A stretch of 40,733 nucleotides of DNA from Hallerella sp963597395 (GCA_963597395.1 CAVBPX010000017.1:1-40733), one strand, 5' to 3'. Shown: positions 1 through 8,850, counted from the stretch's first letter. Notes: generated by a model not told the origin, from the letters alone. Program-made: numbers and translations.

Positions 1-64
1 AGCGCGAAGCGTCGCAACCAAATTTTTGAAAATGAATTTTTAGAGGTGACCTTAAGTTTTTCCC

Positions 65-93
65 TTGCCAAAACCGGCTTTCATTACTAGATT
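65..93 (+). promoter_or_regulatory. Probable argF promoter (TTGCCA -17- TAGATT)
   Basis: TTGCCA at 65-70 is followed by exactly 17 nt and TAGATT at 88-93. The ten bases CCCTTGCCAA around the -35 recur identically at the trp promoter (26021-26030). The predicted transcript would have a leader of about 95 nt containing a small GC hairpin (112-131, TTCCCC/GGGGAA) and a T-rich stretch before the argF ribosome-binding site. Bases 1-64 hold nothing I can assign. Confidence 0.45.
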
Positions 94-195
94 CAAGTTA
101 AAAGTCAAGAATTCCCCATTCCTTCGGGGAAAACGGAACCCGCCCAAAGCATTTTGGACCGGTTTTTTTGTTTTTTCCGGAAAAGGATTTCACCA

Positions 196-1137
196 ATGAT
201 CGACAAGACCAGACATTTACTCCGCCTCGCCGACTGGAGCGAGGAGCGCATCCTCGATACCATCGAAGTCGCCATGCGGCTCAAGAAGGAAGTCCACGCC
301 GGAAAGTATTCCGACCGTTTTCGCGGACAAAACATCGGCATGTTCTTCGAAAAACCTTCGCTCCGCACCATTACGACCTTCCAGGTGGGCATAAACCAGC
401 TCGGCGGTTCTGCCGTTCTGCTTTCGCCCGATTCGATTGGCCTCGGAAAGCGCGAAAGCGTCCACGACGTCGCCAAATGCCTCTCCCGCTGGGTAAACGC
501 CCTTGTCGTCCGCTGCTTTAAGCAGGAACTCGTCGAAAAGCTCGCCGAATACGGGGATGTTCCCGTCGTGAACGCCCTGACGGACGACTTCCATCCCTGC
601 CAGGCCTTTGCGTTTGCCGAAACCATCCGCGAAAATCTCGGAGACTTCAAGGGAAAGACTATCGCCTTTATCGGCGACGGAAACAATGTGGCAAACTCTT
701 TCCTCGTCCTGTGCGCAAGGCTCGGCATGAACTTTACGCTCGCATGCCCCAAAGGCTACGAGCAGCCGCAGGCGTTTGTCGATGAAATGCTTCCGGAATT
801 TAAAAAGCGCGGCATGCAGTATCGCATGTTCCACGACCCGAAGGAAGCCGTGAAGGATGCGGACATTCTTTACAGCGACGTCTGGGTGAGCATGGGACAG
901 GAAGGCGAGAAGGCCGAAAAGCAGAGCCATTTTTTGCCGTTCCAGATTAACGACGCACTTTTGAAGCTCGCTCCGGCGCACTGCAAGGTGAGCCACTGCC
1001 TTCCCGCACACCGCGGCGAGGAAATCACGGACTCCGTGATGGACAATCCCGACGTGTGCCTCGCCTTCGAGGAAGCGGAAAACCGTCTGCACGCCCACAA
1101 GGCCGTGCTCTGGCAGCTGATGACGCCTACGCCGTAA
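196..1137 (+). CDS. argF: Ornithine carbamoyltransferase
   Basis: Transfers the carbamoyl group of carbamoyl phosphate to ornithine, giving citrulline, the sixth step of arginine synthesis; a cytosolic enzyme. The 313-residue product has the usual family length. Visible motifs are the carbamoyl-phosphate loop S55-L-R-T58, HPCQ at 133-136, the ornithine-side SMG loop at 232-234 and HCLP at 267-270. The SMG loop marks it as ornithine rather than aspartate or acetylornithine transcarbamylase. The ATG at 196 is preferred over an in-frame TTG at 154 because AAAGGA lies 8 nt upstream and the 14 extra residues look like leader sequence. One oddity: the residue after SLRT is Ile, where most relatives have Arg. 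The gene is monocistronic, with its own promoter and a strong terminator at 1169. Confidence 0.95.
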   Translation: MIDKTRHLLRLADWSEERILDTIEVAMRLKKEVHAGKYSDRFRGQNIGMFFEKPSLRTITTFQVGINQLGGSAVLLSPDSIGLGKRESVHDVAKCLSRWVNALVVRCFKQELVEKLAEYGDVPVVNALTDDFHPCQAFAFAETIRENLGDFKGKTIAFIGDGNNVANSFLVLCARLGMNFTLACPKGYEQPQAFVDEMLPEFKKRGMQYRMFHDPKEAVKDADILYSDVWVSMGQEGEKAEKQSHFLPFQINDALLKLAPAHCKVSHCLPAHRGEEITDSVMDNPDVCLAFEEAENRLHAHKAVLWQLMTPTP

Positions 1138-1168
1138 AGCGAAAAAGTTTTTCGTCCAAGCGATCTTC

Positions 1169-1193
1169 GGCCCGGCGCTCCGCCGGGCCTTTT
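1169..1193 (+). terminator. Rho-independent terminator of argF
   Basis: A perfect 9-bp GC-rich stem (GGCCCGGCG / CGCCGGGCC) with a 3-nt CTC loop is followed by TTTT, about 30 nt after the argF stop codon. Confidence 0.9.
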
Positions 1194-1251
1194 GCGTGCA
1201 AAGCGGGCCTATTCCGAAAAAAAACATCCGACTTTTCCCCGAAAGAAAGTC

Positions 1252-1257
1252 TATATT
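1252..1257 (+). promoter_or_regulatory. TATATT -10 element upstream of the beta-helix gene
   Basis: TATATT in the context AAAGTCTATATTG lies 29 nt before the GTG start at 1287, just after the argF terminator. The same AT-rich box recurs before rpsD, hslO, the HEPN gene, the YihY gene and others. No good -35 is visible here. Confidence 0.5.
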
Positions 1258-1286
1258 GTTAGCGAATATTTCCCGCGAGGTTTTTC

Positions 1287-4200
1287 GTGTTTCGACTGTT
1301 CCTCTTGATTCTTCTCCTGCCTTTTGCCACCCTGTTTGCCCAGGTCCAGTTTCCGCACGGTTCCGGCGTCGTTGATATCACCAAATCCCCGTATAACGCA
1401 AAGACGGACGGCAAGACCGACGTCTCGGACATTATCCAGCAGGCGCTCGACGACCATCCGAACGGAAACTACATCATCTACCTGCCGAACGGAACCTACC
1501 TGATTTCCAAACAGATAAGCTGGCCCCAGGCCGAAAAGGACGAGGATTCCTACCGAAAGACAATCCTCCAGGGCGAAAGCGTGGGCGGAACGCACATCGT
1601 GCTCGCGGACGAGTCCTACGGATTCGGAAACCCGGACGCGCCGCGCGCCATGATCTACACCGGCATGGGAAACTATGCGCACGACCGAAACGCCGTCCGC
1701 GACATCACGCTCCACACGGGAAAGAACAATCCGGGCGCCATCGGCATCCGCTTTAACGCAAACTACCAGGGCACAATCCTCAACGTCAAGATTTTTTCCG
1801 GGGACGGTTCGGGCGTTGCGGGCATCGACATGAACTATACGGACAACATCGGTCCGCTTCTCATCAAGAACGTGGAAATCCGCGGGTTTGACGTGGGCAT
1901 TCTCACCGGATTCCCCATGTATGGGATGACGCTCGAACACATTACGCTCTACAACCAAAAGAAGTACGGCATCGAAAACCACGACCAAGTTCTCACAATC
2001 CGCAACCTCCGCAGCCACAATGCGGTTCCCGCCGTTGCAAACTTCGGCGAGGACGCCCTTCTCACCATGATAGGCGGCGCGCTCGAATATACCGGAAAGC
2101 AAAAGTCAAAAGGCCCCGCCATCTACAACGAAGGATTCCTCTTTGCGCGCGATATCGCAACGAGCCGTTACGGCAAGGCCATCGAGGACAAGGGTCCCGC
2201 AAGCGGCGAAGGTCTCGACGGCCCGGAAATCATCGAATACTCCTCGGACATTCCGACAAACCTTTGCCATTCCCCGCAATACTCCTTCAAGCTCTCCATC
2301 GCGGAAACGCTCCTTCCCATGGAACAGACGCCCGACCAGTGGGTGGGCATCAAGGGCGACTACGGCGGAACGACGGGAACGGGCAGCGACGATTCCAAGG
2401 CCATCCAACAGGCGATTGACGACGGCGCGGAGACCATCTACTTTACGCCGGGCGGCCGCTACACCATCAACAAGGACGTCATCGTCCGGAACCGCGTCCG
2501 CAAAATCATCGGAACGGAAGCAACCATCGACGGCACCGGAAAATTCATCATCGAAAACAGCTCGTTCAAGGAAATCACCATCGAGCGCTTCGGGGAATTC
2601 GGCGCTGGAATCGTGCACAAGGCGCCCCAGACCCTCATACTCAAGAACATGAAGGTGAAGGATTACGAAAGCGCCAAGTCGGGCGCAGGCGACCTCTATA
2701 TGGAAGACGTCTCCATCAACCACATGGAAATCAACCTGCAGCACGTGTGGGCGCGAAGCCTCTACATGAACAACGACCGCAAGACGAAAATCGAGAACAA
2801 CGGCGGAACGCTCTGGATTTTGGGACTTACCGCCGAAAACGGCAACACGATTCTTCACAACCGCGACCGCGGCGAAGCGGAACTTCTGGGCGTCCATGTC
2901 ATCGCGAGCCGCAAGGCGAAGACCGCTCCTATGTTCGTAAACGATTCGGCAAGCCTTTCCGTCGAAGGTCTCCGCGAAACGCTCCTCCAGGGGAACGCCT
3001 TCCCGAAGATTGCGACGGAAACGCGCAACGGTATTACCAAAACGCTCGAATCCACGGATCTTCTCAAGAATCCGACGGGCGGCACCATGATGACTCTCTT
3101 CGTGGGATACGTTCCGAAGGTCGGCGAAAACGAGCCTCCCGAGGTCGAAGGCGCCCAGGACATGATTCTTTTGCAGTCCGACAGGGCAAAGCTTTCGGGA
3201 ACGGTCTTTGACGACGGCCGGGGGGCCAAAGGCTATTGCATAGACCCCGTCCAGTGGAAAAAGCTGACGGGTCCCGGACGCGTCGTCTTCTCCGACGAAA
3301 AGGAATACGAAACCGACGTGACGTTCTCGTATAGCGGAAGATACGGCATCTCCTTTACGGCGGACGACGGCGAATACAAGTCTTCCGACACGACGCACAT
3401 CTACGTGTTTGACCTGCGCACGACGACCAAGGATCACAGCGGAAACGGCGTCGCCTCGGGCCGCGGCATGGACACGTGGATTTCGGAATTCGACACCTAC
3501 ACGCCGCACGGCGGAGACTCGCTTCTCCAGATAGGCTACAACAAGCAGGGTTCGAGCGCAAAGATTTACCTCAAGTTCGACGTTTCGGCAATTCCCGGTC
3601 CGATTTCCGATGCGGCCCTCCAGCTTTCCATTCCGGAAGATCCGCGCTACAAGAACAAGAAGAACCCCGTCAAATGGAACGTTTTCGGCCTACTGGAAGA
3701 GCCCGAAAAGGACTTTGGCGAAGGCATCGCGCCGGCGGACTGGCAGGAGACGGAACTCAACTGGTATAACGCTCCCGCAAACCAGGACGGCCCGGGCGGA
3801 GCCTACGTTCCCAAAAAGTCGCGCGGCGGCGGAATCGACCCCCGTTACACGAGCTACCTCGGGACTATCACGCCGAACCCGAATTCGCCGTTCGGCTCGT
3901 TCCTCAAAAGCTCAAGCCTTACCGACTTCATGAAGCGCAAGCACAAGACAAAGCTCTTCACGTTCATCCTCTCGGCGGTCGCCCCGTCCGATTCCAACTA
4001 CTACGTCTATTCGCGCGAAGCGGGAAAGGCTCTCGCCCCAGCGCTCTACATCAGCTATTTCGATTCGAACCGCACCGTGAGCGGAGCCGCGACGGAAAGC
4101 GCCATCACGCTTTCGAAGGTGAATATCAACATCGTTTCCCTGGACTGCAACTTCGACCTCACCATCGGAGAGCCGCAATTCGTAAAAATCGAAATTTTCA

Positions 4201-4364
4201 ACGAATCCGGAAAGTTCATCCAGCAACTCTGCGGCCGCGAACTGGAAAGCGAAAAGAAATACACGTTCAAGTTCAAGGCGAAGGACTTCCCCACCGGAAA
4301 ATACACGCTCAAGGTTTCCGGCGAGTCCTTCTCGAAAGAACAAAAATTCTATATCCTGAACTAG
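1287..4364 (+). CDS. Secreted tandem pectate-lyase-fold (beta-helix) protein with DNRLRE-like module and C-terminal tail
   Basis: Probable cell-surface or secreted carbohydrate-active protein of 1025 residues. Residues 1-19 are a signal peptide (MFRLFLLILLLPFATLFAQ). Two Pectate_lyase_3-type right-handed beta-helix regions follow, about 25-330 and 352-600. Each opens with the typical segment of a glycine-rich turn, an acidic run and an AIQQA-like helix. An Ig/PKD-like region (about 615-710) precedes a DNRLRE/CBM96-like beta-sandwich (about 730-900). The last 80 residues resemble a T9SS-type sorting tail (VKIEIFNESGK...GKYTLKV). Start is GTG with GCGAGG 6 nt upstream. The lipoprotein gene follows 7 nt later, so the two are co-transcribed. 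The fold suggests cleavage or binding of pectin or a related polysaccharide; I cannot identify catalytic residues, so the substrate is inference. Confidence 0.75.
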   Translation: MFRLFLLILLLPFATLFAQVQFPHGSGVVDITKSPYNAKTDGKTDVSDIIQQALDDHPNGNYIIYLPNGTYLISKQISWPQAEKDEDSYRKTILQGESVGGTHIVLADESYGFGNPDAPRAMIYTGMGNYAHDRNAVRDITLHTGKNNPGAIGIRFNANYQGTILNVKIFSGDGSGVAGIDMNYTDNIGPLLIKNVEIRGFDVGILTGFPMYGMTLEHITLYNQKKYGIENHDQVLTIRNLRSHNAVPAVANFGEDALLTMIGGALEYTGKQKSKGPAIYNEGFLFARDIATSRYGKAIEDKGPASGEGLDGPEIIEYSSDIPTNLCHSPQYSFKLSIAETLLPMEQTPDQWVGIKGDYGGTTGTGSDDSKAIQQAIDDGAETIYFTPGGRYTINKDVIVRNRVRKIIGTEATIDGTGKFIIENSSFKEITIERFGEFGAGIVHKAPQTLILKNMKVKDYESAKSGAGDLYMEDVSINHMEINLQHVWARSLYMNNDRKTKIENNGGTLWILGLTAENGNTILHNRDRGEAELLGVHVIASRKAKTAPMFVNDSASLSVEGLRETLLQGNAFPKIATETRNGITKTLESTDLLKNPTGGTMMTLFVGYVPKVGENEPPEVEGAQDMILLQSDRAKLSGTVFDDGRGAKGYCIDPVQWKKLTGPGRVVFSDEKEYETDVTFSYSGRYGISFTADDGEYKSSDTTHIYVFDLRTTTKDHSGNGVASGRGMDTWISEFDTYTPHGGDSLLQIGYNKQGSSAKIYLKFDVSAIPGPISDAALQLSIPEDPRYKNKKNPVKWNVFGLLEEPEKDFGEGIAPADWQETELNWYNAPANQDGPGGAYVPKKSRGGGIDPRYTSYLGTITPNPNSPFGSFLKSSSLTDFMKRKHKTKLFTFILSAVAPSDSNYYVYSREAGKALAPALYISYFDSNRTVSGAATESAITLSKVNINIVSLDCNFDLTIGEPQFVKIEIFNESGKFIQQLCGRELESEKKYTFKFKAKDFPTGKYTLKVSGESFSKEQKFYILN

Positions 4365-4371
4365 GTGTCCC

Positions 4372-5979
4372 ATGAAGCCCATTTGCAAAACATTCCTTCT
4401 TTCCATTTTTGCGCTCTCGCTCCTTGCCTGCGGAAGCGACAGTTCCTCGAACGCAAGTGAGGAATCTTCCTCGTCCGAAGAGGAACTTTCCTCATCGAGT
4501 TCCTACTCGAACCGTCTCGACGTCACATACGCCGACACGCTCACGTCCGACACGCTCATCCTCTCCGGAAAGTCCGACACGGTTTCGTACAAGCTCTTTT
4601 TGGGAGAATATCCCAAGGGGACTAAGATTGACCTGTACGTCCGAAAAATTTCAAAGGGAGGCTCCGATTCCATCTTTGTCCGCGAGGAACAGGGAACGCC
4701 TCTCGTGCCCGAAGTTTTTACGGTGGAAGCCGGCGACACGACATACAACACGCAGAACAATTTCGTGCGAATGGATTCCGCGGAGTTTTCCACGGCGCGT
4801 TTCGTGACGACGGCCGAATCCGGATTCTATTACGTCGATATTCCGCGGATTACGGTCGGAAAGGATTCCGCATTTAAGATTTCCATTGCGGCGGAAATTG
4901 CGCAGGGCTATTACGCCTACACGGGCGAAGCGGATTCCGCAACGATTACGCTCGGCGACACGCTCCGCGGCGTCTTTGTCCTCGGAAACACGGCGGACAG
5001 CGCGCTATTCACCTTCACAGCGACGGTCGGAAAAAGCATCAACGTAAACGCCACGGGAAAATCCATTTCAAAAATCGAAATGCACCGGAACGGAAAAGTC
5101 GAAGTTTCGGGCACGAGTCTCGACGAGCAGCTTCTCCCCGAAGCCAAGGCGACGTATTCCGTCATCGTCTATCCGAAGCGCGCACCCGACTACACGACGG
5201 GACCTTACGCTTACTTTGAAATTCAGACCAGTTCGCGCGACCTCGAAAAGGGCGAATATTTTGCAAACCCGGATTCCATCAAAATGTTCGGTGATACGCT
5301 GGTCATTGTCCGCGAAAAGAACGACGCAGCCAAGTATTACCTGCGCCAGGAACAATACGTGTACCTCGGCACGCTCCAAAAGAACGATTCGATTCAGATA
5401 AGCCACGAGATAGAAGGCTACTATTCGGGAGCGGCCTACCCCGCGACCTACACCGTTCTCGATTCCGCGGGAGATTCCGTTGCAAGCATCACGGAGACGC
5501 GAAACCTTTTCAAGGCTCCCAAGGCGGGTCCCTACTATTTGCACTACGTCCGGTTGAATTCCCCGCCGAACACGCAAAGCCAGATTCTCACGCTCAAGAC
5601 GATGGTCCAACGCTTCGACTACGTCACCCGGTTCTTCTTCTTTGACGAGGAACGCGAAGAGGCTCTCACGTCCAAAAACGTCTCCATCGGCGACACGCTC
5701 TACTTTTCGAAGCTCGCCCTCCGCGCGGAACCTTCCGACGCAAGCGCAAGCGCCATTTGGTATGTTCCCTGCTCCGACCTCCGGTTCATAAGCTCCGCCT
5801 ACACGGAAAGCAGCTGCAAGAGCTACGGAACGGAACAGCTTATCGGGGCGACGAACATTTCCCTTTCCGACGATTCGAACAATGCGGGCGAAATCATCCG
5901 CCTCATCGCCCAGAGCATTGCCGATCCGCACTCCCGCGACACGCTGGAACTGTTTATTACGGATTCGGACTCGCCATAA
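4372..5979 (+). CDS. Ser-rich surface lipoprotein of unknown function
   Basis: A 535-residue lipoprotein: the signal sequence ends in the lipobox LLAC with Cys20 as the lipidation site. It is followed by a low-complexity Ser/Glu stretch (about 22-46), the kind of flexible linker common in Fibrobacter surface proteins. The rest is beta-rich and Thr/Asp-rich, with several repeated-looking segments containing a DTL motif (for example ATITLGDTL and KNVSIGDTL). These resemble bacterial pre-peptidase-C-like beta-sandwich modules. I do not recognise an enzyme. It lies 7 nt behind the secreted beta-helix protein and probably works with it at the cell surface. No terminator is visible before the rpsD promoter. 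Confidence 0.75.
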   Translation: MKPICKTFLLSIFALSLLACGSDSSSNASEESSSSEEELSSSSSYSNRLDVTYADTLTSDTLILSGKSDTVSYKLFLGEYPKGTKIDLYVRKISKGGSDSIFVREEQGTPLVPEVFTVEAGDTTYNTQNNFVRMDSAEFSTARFVTTAESGFYYVDIPRITVGKDSAFKISIAAEIAQGYYAYTGEADSATITLGDTLRGVFVLGNTADSALFTFTATVGKSINVNATGKSISKIEMHRNGKVEVSGTSLDEQLLPEAKATYSVIVYPKRAPDYTTGPYAYFEIQTSSRDLEKGEYFANPDSIKMFGDTLVIVREKNDAAKYYLRQEQYVYLGTLQKNDSIQISHEIEGYYSGAAYPATYTVLDSAGDSVASITETRNLFKAPKAGPYYLHYVRLNSPPNTQSQILTLKTMVQRFDYVTRFFFFDEEREEALTSKNVSIGDTLYFSKLALRAEPSDASASAIWYVPCSDLRFISSAYTESSCKSYGTEQLIGATNISLSDDSNNAGEIIRLIAQSIADPHSRDTLELFITDSDSP

Positions 5980-5999
5980 AGAAAAAAAGTTTCTATATT
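5971..5999 (+). promoter_or_regulatory. rpsD promoter (TCGCCA -17- TATATT)
   Basis: TCGCCA at 5971-5976 is followed by 17 nt and TATATT at 5994-5999. The -35 overlaps the last codons of the preceding lipoprotein gene. The predicted start near 6006 gives a leader of about 70 nt. Confidence 0.55.
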
Positions 6000-6011
6000 T
6001 GAAACTCCCGA

Positions 6012-6038
6012 AATGCCGAGCCAAGCTCTGCCGGTATT
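6012..6038 (+). promoter_or_regulatory. Structured 5' leader of rpsD (possible S4 autoregulation site)
   Basis: AATGCCG (6012-6018) can pair with CGGTATT (6032-6038) with one G-U pair, enclosing an inner AGC-CAA-GCT hairpin (6019-6027). The structure sits between promoter and start codon of a monocistronic rpsD. In Bacillus subtilis and E. coli, ribosomal protein S4 is known to bind its own mRNA leader; a similar role here is inference. Confidence 0.4.
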
Positions 6039-6074
6039 CTCGGATTAACTAAAGAGCTTCCTTTCGAGGTAACA

Positions 6075-6677
6075 ATGTCCTATCGTGGACCCAAAGCCAA
6101 GGTCGCCCGTTCTCTCGGGCTCGCCATCACTCAAAAGACCCAAAAGGTTCTCGACCGCCGGAATTTCGGACCCGGACAGCACGGTCAAGATCGTAAGAAG
6201 TCCGCTTCCGTTTACAAGCAGCAGCTCGTCGAGAAGCAGCGCCTTCGCTTTACGTACAACATTTCCGAAGCGCAAATGGCCAAGACTTACGCCGAAGCCA
6301 ACCGTCGCGAAGGTTCCGCAGGCGACAACCTGATGATCCTTCTCGAAACGAGACTCGACGCGATGGTCTATCGCATGGGCTTTGCCCGCACCATTTTCGC
6401 AGCCCGCCAGTATGTCGCACACGGCCACTTTGCCGTGAACGGCGTCCGCAGCTTCACCCCGAGCCGTCTCGTCAAGGCCGGCGATGTGATTTCCGTCCGC
6501 GAACGTTCCAAGAACCACGTCCAGATCAAGGAAGCTCTTGAAAACGCTCCGGCCCTTCCGGAATACGTCTCCCTCGACAAGGACAAGATGGAAGGCAAGC
6601 TCGTTGCGACCCCGCTCCGCGCGCAGATTCCGGTTCAGCTCCAGGAACAGCTCGTGGTCGAATACTACAGCCGCTAA
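6075..6677 (+). CDS. rpsD: 30S ribosomal protein S4
   Basis: Primary 16S rRNA-binding protein of the small subunit, 200 residues. The N-terminal RGPK...RNFGPGQHG region lacks the zinc-binding cysteines found in some S4 proteins. The S4 RNA-binding domain follows from about residue 90 (LETRLDAMVYRMGFARTIFAARQYVAHGHFAVNGV). GAGG lies 6 nt before the ATG. In many bacteria rpsD is in the alpha operon with rpsM, rpsK, rpoA and rplQ. Here it stands alone, with its own promoter, a 70-nt structured leader and its own terminator. Confidence 0.97.
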   Translation: MSYRGPKAKVARSLGLAITQKTQKVLDRRNFGPGQHGQDRKKSASVYKQQLVEKQRLRFTYNISEAQMAKTYAEANRREGSAGDNLMILLETRLDAMVYRMGFARTIFAARQYVAHGHFAVNGVRSFTPSRLVKAGDVISVRERSKNHVQIKEALENAPALPEYVSLDKDKMEGKLVATPLRAQIPVQLQEQLVVEYYSR

Positions 6678-6692
6678 GCGAACATTTCAATC

Positions 6693-6727
6693 AAAAAAAG
6701 CGGATTTCTTCGGAAATCCGCTTTTTT
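6693..6727. terminator. Bidirectional terminator between rpsD and the TonB operon
   Basis: Perfect 9-bp stem GCGGATTTC (6700-6708) / GAAATCCGC (6713-6721) with a stable TTCG loop. It is followed by six T on the plus strand and preceded by seven A, which give the U-tract on the minus strand. It serves rpsD (plus) and the operon ending at 6768 (minus). Confidence 0.92.
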
Positions 6728-6767
6728 GTTTGCCTTCAAAAGCTTGCCGTTCAGAAAAAGGCCCGGT

Positions 6768-7844
6768 TTAGGCCTTCCGCAATTTCCGGGCAAGCTCCTT
6801 CTTGCCCGAATTTTCGAGACGCGCGGCCAAATCGTCGCGATCCTCTTCATTCATCATCGGAATTTCCTTTTCGTAACGGTCGAGATAGCGGCCAAGACGG
6901 TCCCATTCCTCAAGCGTCGCGAGCATGTGCACATAGTTTACGGAAACATACACGCCGAGGCGGAACTGCTCGTGCGCATCGAGAAGCTCTTCCTTCCGCG
7001 CGGGCGTCACGACATTGCAAAGCGACATCAGATGGTATTCCTGCGGGAACTTTTCGTAGAGGGTTTCCGCGAGGGCTACCGCCTCGTCCTTTTTCTCTTC
7101 CATAAAGAGCGTTCCTATCTTCAGGTCGAGATAATTTTCCTCGTCCGGGCCCTCGGGATTCTTGATTTCGGCAAGCAGACGCTTGGCGTTTTGCAGGTCC
7201 TTTTTTACATAGTAGGCGTTCGCCGCCTGCAAAATCGAAGTGTTCTTGCGGGTAGGATCCGCGAGAAATACGATCTTTTCAAAAAATTCCGGGTCGTCGA
7301 CGGCATCCGCCATGTCAAAAAGCGAAGCGGTAATGTCGTTGGCATTCATCAGATCGTCCGCCTCGGTGAGCGTTTTTACGACGAGATCCGCCACTTTTTC
7401 CATTTCCTCGCGGGAAAGGAATTCGTGAATCGAGAAAATCAGGTCCTGTCGGGCGTTTTCCCCGAAGGAACTCACAATGACGTCGTGCATCAGCTGAACG
7501 AGAAATTCCCTGTTTTCAAAATTCGCGGACTTTTCCTTGATAATCGCTTCCGCATCCGCAAAGAGGGCGTCCACGTTTTTCCAGTTTTCCTCGTCGTCAA
7601 CCGGGAAGTCGAAGAATCCGCTGCAGTTGTAAAGCAGGGACAGCGCTTGCAAAATTTCCTCGTCCGACTGGAGGCGTTCGATTTTTCCGAACAGGCCGTT
7701 CAGAACATCGTAGAGAACTTCCGACGAAAGCTTCATCGCTTCCCCGTTCGCAAGATTGTAGAGGGTCGCGGAAATTCTTTCGAAATCGGTGGCGTTCAAG
7801 ACCGAAAGGGTCGGCGTGTTCCAGATTTTCTTTTTCTTGGCCAT
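6768..7844 (-). CDS. Helical-repeat cytoplasmic protein, last gene of the TonB operon
   Basis: A 358-residue hydrophilic, acidic, almost wholly alpha-helical protein with no signal peptide or membrane segment. The spacing of Leu/Ala/Tyr positions in the C-terminal half (LQAANAYYVKKDLQNAKRLLAEI, LFMEEKKDEAVALAETLYEKF) resembles degenerate TPR repeats. It begins 1 nt after the stop of the TPR gene, with AGGAAGGA in that gene's end, so translation is probably coupled. I do not recognise a named family; its place suggests a soluble partner of the TonB machine, but that is inference from position only. Confidence 0.7.
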   Translation of the reverse strand: MAKKKKIWNTPTLSVLNATDFERISATLYNLANGEAMKLSSEVLYDVLNGLFGKIERLQSDEEILQALSLLYNCSGFFDFPVDDEENWKNVDALFADAEAIIKEKSANFENREFLVQLMHDVIVSSFGENARQDLIFSIHEFLSREEMEKVADLVVKTLTEADDLMNANDITASLFDMADAVDDPEFFEKIVFLADPTRKNTSILQAANAYYVKKDLQNAKRLLAEIKNPEGPDEENYLDLKIGTLFMEEKKDEAVALAETLYEKFPQEYHLMSLCNVVTPARKEELLDAHEQFRLGVYVSVNYVHMLATLEEWDRLGRYLDRYEKEIPMMNEEDRDDLAARLENSGKKELARKLRKA

Positions 7845-7845
7845 G

Positions 7846-8850
7846 TTATTTCCTTCCTAGGATGCGTTGATAGACGTTTTGGGATTTGGCGATGTCGCCC
7901 GCGTTGTAGTAGGCGTTTCCGACATTTTCCGCCCCGATGCGGCCTTGCGGGTTTCCGGCCTTCCAGGCGGAGAGATAGTTTTCGAGCGCCTCTTCGTAGC
8001 GCTTTTGCGAAAAATAGATTTGTCCCAGGTCCACATACAAAAGCCCGCGGCCCTCTTCAAAGCGAAGGCCCTCTTCGAGCGTAAAAATGGCCATCCAGGG
8101 GGAATCGTCCGCGAGGTACATTTGCGCGAGGTAACGCCGGGCGGAGGTGTTTTTCGGGTCGGTCAGAAGCCCGCTTTCCATTTCGCGGATGGCCTTTTTC
8201 GTGGAATCCATCCGGGCGTAATATCCCGAAAGCGTGTAGTGCACGTCCGCGTTGGCGCTCGCCGTGTTATCGACCGCGCGCTTGAGCGTCCGGATGGCGT
8301 ATTCGTAGTCGCCGAGCGTTTCATAGACTTCGGCAAGGCCATACCAGGCGTCAATCCGGTCCGGATTCAGGCGAATCGCCGCCTCAAAGTGCTTTTGGGC
8401 GAGGGCGAGTCCGTGCGTTTTGACAAAGCATTCCCCGAGCGCATAGTGAACGTGGTCGGATTCCTCGCCGAGGTCAATGGCGCGACGGTAGGCGGCTATG
8501 GAAAGTCCGTAGTCGCCGCCAAGGTAATATAGGTCGCCGAGAAGCACCCAGGCCCGCGTAAAGTCCGGCATTAGCTCCACGGTCCGCCGGTAGGCGACCA
8601 TCGCGATGTTATTCTTTCCGAGCTGCACAAGCGTATTTCCCAGGTTGAACCAGGCAAAGGGCTCGTAACGGCCGTCCTGGATGGCGGCACGGTACATCTT
8701 GACGGCCCGCTTGTATTCCCCTTTGTCGTAAAGCTCGTTCGCCTGCTTAAAATAATCCTCCGCAAATGCGCCCGAAGGAAGCAAAAACCCCAGAACGAGG
8801 ATTGCAAACAAATTAATCTTTCGAAGGAGGAGGAAGTTCTTACGGAACAA
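7846..8850 (-). CDS. Periplasmic TPR-repeat protein of the TonB system
   Basis: A 334-residue secreted protein with a chain of tetratricopeptide repeats from about residue 35 (YFKQANELYDKGEYKRAVKMYRAAI; WFNLGNTLVQLGKNNIAMVAYRRTVEL; and so on, roughly eight units). The start is taken as TTG at 8850: AAGGAG lies 7 nt upstream, and it gives a proper signal peptide (MFRKNFLLLRKINLFAILVLGFLLPSGAFA). A longer in-frame reading to 8988 would run deep into tonB and adds an Arg/Ser-rich non-family segment. The gene overlaps the end of tonB by 11 nt. A TPR protein at this place is typical of Vibrio/Shewanella-type TonB clusters with TtpC, where it probably acts as a periplasmic adaptor. Confidence 0.85.
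   Translation of the reverse strand: MFRKNFLLLRKINLFAILVLGFLLPSGAFAEDYFKQANELYDKGEYKRAVKMYRAAIQDGRYEPFAWFNLGNTLVQLGKNNIAMVAYRRTVELMPDFTRAWVLLGDLYYLGGDYGLSIAAYRRAIDLGEESDHVHYALGECFVKTHGLALAQKHFEAAIRLNPDRIDAWYGLAEVYETLGDYEYAIRTLKRAVDNTASANADVHYTLSGYYARMDSTKKAIREMESGLLTDPKNTSARRYLAQMYLADDSPWMAIFTLEEGLRFEEGRGLLYVDLGQIYFSQKRYEEALENYLSAWKAGNPQGRIGAENVGNAYYNAGDIAKSQNVYQRILGRK

Noticed and set aside
94..195. Attenuator in the argF leader
   Set aside because: There is a hairpin and a T-rich stretch, but no short frame with Arg codons, no alternative pairing and no stem directly before the T-run.
2106..3509. 467-codon minus-strand frame inside the beta-helix gene
   Set aside because: Val/Arg/Asp-rich antisense composition and no ribosome site; the plus-strand protein is plainly real.
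4441..4510. Poly-Ser run as a simple-repeat frameshift site
   Set aside because: Codons for Ser are mixed and the frame stays open; poly-Ser linkers are normal for this group.
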